64,000 nucleotides of DNA from Corbicula japonica (taxonomy: Eukaryota > Mollusca > Bivalvia > Venerida > Cyrenidae): assembly GCA_038501625.1 (NCBI GenBank), contig JAZAYU010000114.1, positions 1,426,001 through 1,490,000 of the forward strand. Reading direction: 5' to 3'. Below, piece after piece: positions 57,380 through 64,000 of the stretch. A model generated the notes under the pieces. It made no database searches. It saw nothing but the letters and a program-made list of their open reading frames with translations, and had not been told where the DNA came from. The translations under genes and the position numbers were made by a program. Positions within the stretch are counted from its first letter, which is position 1, and each line of letters begins with the position of its first letter.

Positions 57380-57545
57380 CTTGTAGAAAGGGGGTTCGTT
57401 TGTGGTATTCTTAGTATAGTTACAGTATCATTTCTTACTTTCTGACCAATTGCAAAGTCCCCATGAAAATTAAATATTGCAGCCAAAGCGGGGGTTCGAG
57501 ATACGCCGCTGGCTGAACCCTCTGCTTCCATCCCGGATTTGATGG
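57380..57545 (+). repeat. Dispersed repeat family D1 copy
   Basis: AAAGGGGGTTCGTTTGTGGT, TTAGTATAGTTACAGTATCA, CCATGAAAATTAAATATTGC and GGTTCGAGATACGCC occur in family order. Confidence 0.7.
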
Positions 57546-58119
57546 ATCTTGGTTTACAAGATCCTTGAAATCACTAAATAATCATATCAAATAAGTTTAT
57601 CATAGGAGTCTTTTTACTTTCATTTTTATTTATCTTGTAGGAAGAGAACATTCTAATGATAGTCGATCGGTTAATTTTAATTAATATTCTACTGGTTGAC
57701 ACCCCAAAAGAACACTTAACGAATAGCATGTACATATTTTAAATAACCTAACATTTGAAACGAGGACTTCAAATGGGTCTTCATGTAAATGCTGTGTGCC
57801 CTTTATTATATCTTGCTATTATAATTTTGCGAGCATTATAGTGCAACTGTAGCATTAAGCGCCATCTACAGGCAACGGATTATTTGTAAGCCGATTGGCA
57901 CCACCTACAGTTGATGGATTATTTTGTTGGCAATCCGGCTAGTCGCGTTTTGTCACATTTCCGACCAGTGCAAACCCCGTTCATCCTGTGCATCCGCATG
58001 ATGTGCTCTGATCAGGGTCTACATAGTTCGATATCCATCTAAATGACAAACGAATGTATCGGTCCGAAAGTTCAAAGATTGGGAGACCGCTCCGCAAATT
58101 CAACAAGTCAGGGTCGACT

Positions 58120-58270
58120 TAAAGATTTCCAGATAGGGTCGTCCTAGACAGTCTATGGTAATTTCATAATAATTCCCAACTTTCTGGCCAAATTCACATG
58201 AAAATTAAATATTGCTGCCCAAAAGTGGTTCGAGAAACCCCTCTTAAACCCCTCTGGATCCGCCCCTTAT
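58120..58270 (+). repeat. Dispersed repeat family D1 copy
   Basis: AAGATTTCCAGATAGGGTCG, TTCCCAACTTTCTGGCCAAA, AAATATTGCTGCCCAAAAGT and AAACCCCTCTGGATCCGCCC. Confidence 0.75.
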
Positions 58271-58991
58271 CATCATTACCTTCTTGGGCAGTATAAATTC
58301 AAATGACCAGGTGCTTATATAGCACGAAATATGATGATGTCTCCGCACTGTCATTGATCATAGGGTTATACACTACTAATTCAATTTCCATAGACTTCCA
58401 TTATAACCTTTCATCAATTTCTGAATTTACTATTGGGTCAAGCCCTTAAAATCATACAATTCTCAAGAGAACCGACCTAGACACACCATAAAATACCAAT
58501 TCCCCCATAGCATGACCAATAAACTTTTTCGGCATTTTAGCCAGAAGTGTATCACCCCAGTCTCTGCGGAACTTTTGTTTACATTCTGTCAAAAATGATA
58601 GCTATTTTTAAAGTTGAATTTCACTTTTTTTTTCATTATCAATTTCATATTATTTGTATTCAAATTACTACAAAATCATTATATTTTCTTAAAATAATTT
58701 TCTTTTTAAAATATTTATTTTCATTTTCTACCAATCAGGCTTGACTTCCTGTAACTAGTCCGCAAATTCCCTGCACAAAATTATTTAGAGGCCTGATCAC
58801 CAATATTTAGTGGTGTATAACCATAGGCATTAAGCAGCCTCGTTTAAAGCGTATAGTTACAGTAATCTCCCCTTTCATGACTCAGACGGTGATCTTTATT
58901 TGCACTCGGATCACGCTTCGGTGATTTCTACATAATATAGGAAGCTTTCCGGAGATCGCCGAGTATGTACGATTTCTTTAATTGCTCAATT

Positions 58992-61900
58992 CTATATGTC
59001 CGAAACGACCAATTTGCATTTGAAGTCCGGTGCCCTGGTCACTACCCCCGGCTGAAACTGTCTTGGATCACAAGGTGGCGCTGGTTGGTCTGAAACTGTT
59101 TCCAGCTTGAACCTGCTCAGTATGTTTACCGCTGTCAAGAACATTATTCGTTCAGAAAACTTCGACCCCACACAGTGTCTTGGTCCGACTCCTGTGGCGA
59201 CCAAACTGAAATAAAAGATTTTATAAACATTATTTTAATTATTGATTCAATTGAATGGTAGTTTCGAATGACCTCTACTACATCGAAACCCTTTTTGGGC
59301 AGCAATACATGTATTTTCATGGGATTTTGGCCAGAAATTGGAAATTATCTTGCAAGTAGCCTAGACTGTCCCAAAATGAATTCTCTAACTGGAAATCTTG
59401 TATCCGACCTTGCAAACAAAGATCACGTAGTCACCAAACTACCGAGTTTCGATTCCCACCAGACGACGCTTCTTTAAAGACGACTGCGGTAGTTTCCGAT
59501 TTCACAACGTTATGAATTTTACGTGCGCACCGTTTCCATGTATTTTTAAAATTGTTTTAAAAATGCAAACGTTGGCATCTTTATCCACGGGCAAGACTTA
59601 ATTTTTAAAATTAAACATTTGAATCAACACACCTCGGTCTCAGACCGAGTTTGCAAATTTCGACCGTGTCATGCAAACGGTGTGCACGTAAATTCATAAC
59701 GTTGTGAAATCCTAAACAACTGCAATCGTCTTTAACTTAGTACTTAATCGGGTCAAAATAACCTTTTGAAAATGAAATAAAAATAAGTTAAATCTATATT
59801 ACAGATTTTGTGGATACAAATAAGACTGTTAGATCTTTGATTACGATGACATTGAACAATAATGAATGTTTTGCTTGCTAGATTTTGAATAGCCGCCAAA
59901 TAACATGTTTTGTTTGTTTGTATAAAACCCCAAAATATTTGAAATCGGATATCATCGCTTTACAAATAAATAAATTTACCCCGAGGTGATAGGTCAAGAT
60001 TAATAAAATGTAAAAAATGGATACACGGGGGATTACGTCGGTCAAATATGACCAAAAGCGACATGCTTACGAGTGTCGCACAACATAAATCTTCCCGGAT
60101 GATACACAGTCGAGATCAAACGGATATAACTAATTATGGATAAGTAGACAGTCATGTGATGCTCTGTTTACATAATAATAATAAGCTTACAGCAGATAGC
60201 GACGAATTTAACATTTTCCATTAAAGTATACTACTAAAAAAACATGGTGCTATCAAATTTGAAAAAAAAACAACTTCTTGCTCATAAACGATATTCAAAT
60301 GTATAATAGGTAGTCAAAAACTAGACATTCACGCGACAGACAAGTACATTTGAATAATTTTATAAAAAAATATAGATATCTTACTTTTTCAACATTGGGT
60401 GGTCATGTGACACAAGACTGCCATCCTCTGTGAGAAATCTCTCTGGTGTAAATGACCAGGGATCGGACCAGAATCTCTCGTCGTGGTGAATCCCAAATAA
60501 GTTGGAAAATATCTGGAAGTGAAAACATAGTATCCTGAGATAATACGCGGTACAGGGTCAGATGCAAGGTTTCCAAAAAAGGGTTAGACTGGGATAGTCT
60601 TTAGATAGTTACATGATAATTTCCAACTTTCTGGCCGGAATTCCCATGAAAATTTAATATTGCTGCCCAACAAAGGGGTTCGGGAATTCGAGCAACCGTA
60701 AAGAAGCCCCTCTGGATCCGCCTCTATGCTGTTAGCTCGCAAGAAATAAAAATCTTTGTTTTTAGAGGATTACATATTTGTCATAGCCGGTCTACCATAC
60801 TGTCATATTCAGATCAAGGTACAGTAAACGTTAAAATAAAAAAAAAACTAGTGATTTTTTTTATTATTGTTGTCAAAGCTATGAATTATAGAATAATTTG
60901 TTGGATAAACGTTTTTTTATACATACTATAAATAAATAACCAGTTTAAACTTAGATTCTATTTATTTTATAACGATTTTGAATCAATTTTTTTCCAAATA
61001 TTAATCACGTTCGACGACTGCTTCCTTGGTTAAAACCAGTACTCGCGCCGATTGTGGATTGATGAAACTACATAAGAATTTCATCCCTGGTGGGATTCGA
61101 ACCCGCATTCTCCGGATCTTGACTTCGACGTTATACAATTAATATCACTGTTCTTCCGCAAATAAAATGTAATCCCATAAAATAAACAGGATAACAAATC
61201 ATTCGAACATGCCACATTTAAATACCTCGGTATTTTTAGGGATGGTGTAAGACTCGAACTTGGCAATCCCAGATCGGTTACTGTGCCGTGCAGAAATCGG
61301 CAGGGGTGTGTGAAAACGTTTCAGCTCCAACATGCATGCAGCGCTGTATGGCATTTTGTCAAAGTCTTTTACACTGACTGACGTATGTTGTGACGTAATC
61401 CCCTTCTTGATTTCGTTTCGAATCTTTTCTTGGACACTTGGATGATGAACAAGGACCAGAAAAAAGACGGAGAACGTGTTCTGTAGAGGAACGATTCCTA
61501 GAAATATAAAGATGATCTTGTATTTATATCTCCCTTTTAAATAATCCTAAGGAAATTAAAACGTATAAGGTTTCGCGACGTCTTCATGCTCTTAAGCACA
61601 CGTCAGGACGCAATCAGGCTTACGTAATAAGGAAATATTTATGGTGACGTCATAAGAAAATATCTATGGTGGTAAAAAGTTCGTCGCAACGTGTCATAGG
61701 AATACAAATAGTTCGTCACATGAGTAAGTGTCATATGAGTAAAAAAAGTTGGCCACAACGTGCCATAGGAGTACAAATAGTTGGCCACAACGTGTTAAGG
61801 AGTACGAATAGTTCGTCACAACGTGTCATAGGAGTACAAATAGTTCGCCATAACATGTCATAGGAGTGCAAATAGTTCATCACAATATGTCATAGTAGTA

Positions 61901-63676
61901 CAAATAGCTCGCTATAACGTGTCATAGGAGTGCAAATAACTCATCAAAATATGTCATAGGAGTAATAATTGTTTGTCACAGCGTGTCATAGGAGTACCTT
62001 CGTTGGTGATTGTTTTTTTAGATTAACATTATGTATTGGTGATTGTTTTTTTTTAGATCAACATTATTTAATTTACATGTTACGACACGACTTTATCGCT
62101 TTTATCTTTTTTGTGTGATAACTTGTTAATTTACACTACGAACTTTTATGAATTTCTCTGTTTCCTAACTTGTGTTTGAGCCACTAACCTGCAGCCGTTA
62201 AGTCCATGATAACACCCATAATGAAGTCCTCGTCCAGCCAAGCTTCCTGCCCCTCCGTAACCAGTCTAGAAGACAATTGTTTCAAATGTGCAACCAGACC
62301 GTTTTCGTTCTGAAATGAAGATCGCATTTGTGCTTTACATTTTATACTAAAAATGTATACTATTTATTTTCGCGAGGTTATTTTTAAGGCTTTTCGCGCT
62401 GATATAAATTCGAGCAGTTGTATTATTCTCATCGGATTAGAAATACCCCCCCCCCTCACACAGGCAAAAACACCATTATGTGGTTAATAATCGCTCGGGT
62501 GTGATTTAATGCGACAGACGCGAAAATTGAACCTTCTCTAAATATAATGACACATCAGCTTTGTATCTTTTTTTAACGCCGGCCGACAAACAGTCCGATA
62601 GGGGATATATCTTTTATGTTATATAACAACAAATAGTGTTATTTTTATGAAAAGGGAGGAAATTTGAAATTAAGCAGTAACAACTTTAGCTTTTGCGAAA
62701 AGTAAGAGGAAGTTTGATTATTGTTTTTGAGTTTTCCTAAGGACCTAATTATTAGAGGAAATTTTTAGATTAACAATCTTAGTGAAGAATTTCCAGCAAA
62801 AAGAAATAAAGTTTCTGTGAAAGGGAGATTATCGAGTTACCGCTTAAACATTCGTCCTTAATCTTATTTGTGTTCAAGATTGAATCTAGTCACCTGATGT
62901 AAATAGAAGATACTCACCATTGTTTGTTTGTTTTTTATTTCAAATATCTTTAAAATTTTAGTTCAACGTTCTATCTAAACTTTTTTCAGTAGGTTAGCAA
63001 ACGATGGTCCACGAACGTACAAACCATGCTTAAAAGCATATTGTTTGGATTTATGTAAAAGACAGTAAAACATCAAGATCGTATACAGACTTCAAAAGAT
63101 AAGAACTTGAACAACAAACAATCCAACGCAGACGCTTCACATCAATTAACACATAAATTACTCAGACAGCAAAGAACAAAGTTATTCATTTGCATATAAG
63201 ATGTCACGAAGTGTAACATCGTGTTTTTCCATGCATGTTGTATTTGTCATTTTCATATTTCCAAAAGTCTGAAATATTAGGAGGCAGTGTTTTGACTCTG
63301 AAAGTGAAAATATTACGAAAAGTAACAATCGACGCGAAATGTTACGACATTGATGCGTAATCAGGTGACAGTGACGCTAAAAGTAGCAAATGAACGCCTC
63401 GGGTTGGGTGAAAAAGTCACCAGTTCCGTTTATCCGTTAATATTCTTTAATATTTATACTTACATTATTATCTGTAATGAAATACTTTTTCAGTTTCTCC
63501 TTATCTACAGAAAGTAGGTCATATAATTCCTTTAGGTGTCCTGGAATCTTCCGAACTCCGGGAAGTTTGGTGAGAACGGTCTGATTTTTTACCGTACCTA
63601 ATTTACTTCCGGTAACCATAAAGCCTGATAAACACGCATACTCCGGATCTTCCGGACTTATTCGTTTACCAGAAAG
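58992..63676 (-). CDS. Cytochrome P450, CYP2-clan-like, 3' five exons (5' part beyond window)
   Basis: Haem-thiolate protein, expected on the endoplasmic reticulum. Exons in transcript order: 63676-63464, 62309-62189, 61497-61226, 60512-60385, 59205-58992. They total 948 nt (315 residues plus stop), and phases match. About 180 N-terminal residues lie to the right. Visible order: F/G region (LLSVDKEKLKKYF), I helix (MDLTAAGIVPLQNT), J/K region with ExxR as ELKR, the SARHSNRSG and YTIPKNTE strand, the IHHDERFW and FTPERF motifs, and the haem loop TGVGPRHCVG with the axial cysteine. Two key positions are odd. The acid-threonine pair of the usual A-G-x-D/E-T is V-P here, and the usual Phe at the start of the haem loop is Thr. 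All exons are open with good splice sites, so this looks like a real gene, perhaps with atypical chemistry. Family-level naming is not possible. Confidence 0.9.
59280..59435 (-). repeat. Dispersed repeat family D1 copy (diverged)
   Basis: TTTTTGGGCAGCAATACATG, TTCATGGGATTTTGGCCAGA, and CTGGAAATCTTGTATCCGAC are the family landmarks on the minus strand. Last P450 intron. Confidence 0.6.
59475..59735. repeat. Foldback element family M1, copy 3
   Basis: TTAAAGACGACTGCGGTAGT..TTCCGATTTCACAACGTTAT is mirrored by ATAACGTTGTGAAATCCTAA..ACAACTGCAATCGTCTTTAA. The interior is ~150 bp. Last intron of the P450 gene. Confidence 0.85.
60570..60730 (+). repeat. Dispersed repeat family D1 copy
   Basis: AAGGTTTCCAAAAAAGGGTT, AGTTACATGATAATTTCCAA, TTTAATATTGCTGCCCAACA, CCCCTCTGGATCCGCCTC. 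Confidence 0.75.
61660..62000 (+). repeat. Tandem repeat, about 32-bp unit
   Basis: Unit AGTTCGTCACAACGTGTCAT..AGGAGTACAAAT, about ten copies with variation (GGCCACAACGTG, TCATCACAATATG). P450 intron between the I-helix exon pair. Confidence 0.88.
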
Positions 63677-63869
63677 CTGAAAACAAAAAGGGTTTATATT
63701 ACGAGAGTAGAGCTATATCAACTTAAGATATCGGCTTCAAATATATTCCACCTTACGTTGACTGTTAATATTACACTAAGTTAAATTTTAACTGGTCTTA
63801 TACAGTTCAATTTCTAAATTTTTGAAAACACTTCATATTTTCGTTCTGACACATGACCAGATATCTTTA

Positions 63870-64000
63870 ACAAGGTCGGGTGCAAGATTTCCAGAAAAAA
63901 AAGGGTTCGTTTGGTTCAGTATTAAGTTGATAATCTCAAACTTTCTGGCCGAAAGCCCAATTTCGTGATGTGTGTGAAGTTAGCTGCCAGTTGCCAGTTG
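63870..64000 (+). repeat. Dispersed repeat family D1 copy, cut by window edge
   Basis: GGTCGGGTGCAAGATTTCCA, AAAAGGGTTCGTTTGGTTCA and CTCAAACTTTCTGGCCGAAA match the family start. Confidence 0.65.

Larger units (their letters stand above)
55861..58991. other. Intergenic region between convergent ZP-B and P450 genes
   Basis: No exon found. It includes a degenerate ~60-bp tandem at about 56030-56470 (modules TCCGTCCGTTCG, CACAGGAACATAACTTA, AGTGATCGCCTT) just past the ZP-B stop, a family D3 copy at 56740-56985 and two family D1 copies. ZP-B's poly(A) site is probably within the first few hundred bases, but is not fixed. Confidence 0.55.

Overview
The window is nuclear DNA of an animal, most likely a heterodont bivalve mollusc. 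Genes are split into many short exons with GT-AG introns, base composition is AT-rich, and the introns are crowded with short inverted-repeat elements, tRNA-derived SINEs and tandem-repeat Helitron-like elements of a kind I associate with clam-like genomes. The species assignment is an inference from family knowledge. No database was searched. All exon boundaries below were read by eye from splice signals, reading frame and codon phase.

Layout: (1) 2505-17430, plus strand: a complete 13-exon organic anion transporter (SLCO/OATP family, 652 residues). (2) 21216-41146, minus strand: a complete 9-exon secreted or membrane zona pellucida (ZP) domain protein (327 residues). (3) 43968-55860, plus strand: an 8-coding-exon ZP paralogue (329 residues), head-to-head with (2) and with the same intron phases. 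(4) 58992 to beyond 63676, minus strand: the last five exons of a cytochrome P450 that resembles the CYP2 clan; its N-terminal exons lie past the right edge. SLCO and ZP-A converge, ZP-A and ZP-B diverge, and ZP-B and the P450 converge. Nothing shows that these genes form one pathway. The ZP pair is a local inverted duplication. Remnants of a hAT-type transposase lie in SLCO intron 11.

The most unusual structure recurs four times, in two unrelated genes. The 3' end of an exon together with its splice donor has been amplified into a tandem array that runs into the following intron (SLCO exons 3 and 9, ZP-B exons 2 and 3). The authentic donor is followed by about 9 to 19 near-identical decoy donors. 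In three of the four arrays, reading past the first donor meets a stop within zero to seven codons. In the first array each unit reads as a juxtaposed acceptor and donor (TTTTTGTAG|GTACAG), the form of a recursive splice site.

The second notable theme is Helitron-like DNA. A composite element (36215-40702) sits exactly between A and T of a host repeat, and empty copies of that site occur elsewhere in the window. It ends with a hairpin followed by 11 nt ending in CTAA, and it carries about ten periodic nuclear-receptor-type half-site pairs. A second element (26398-30401) has the same architecture and three successive 3' termini.
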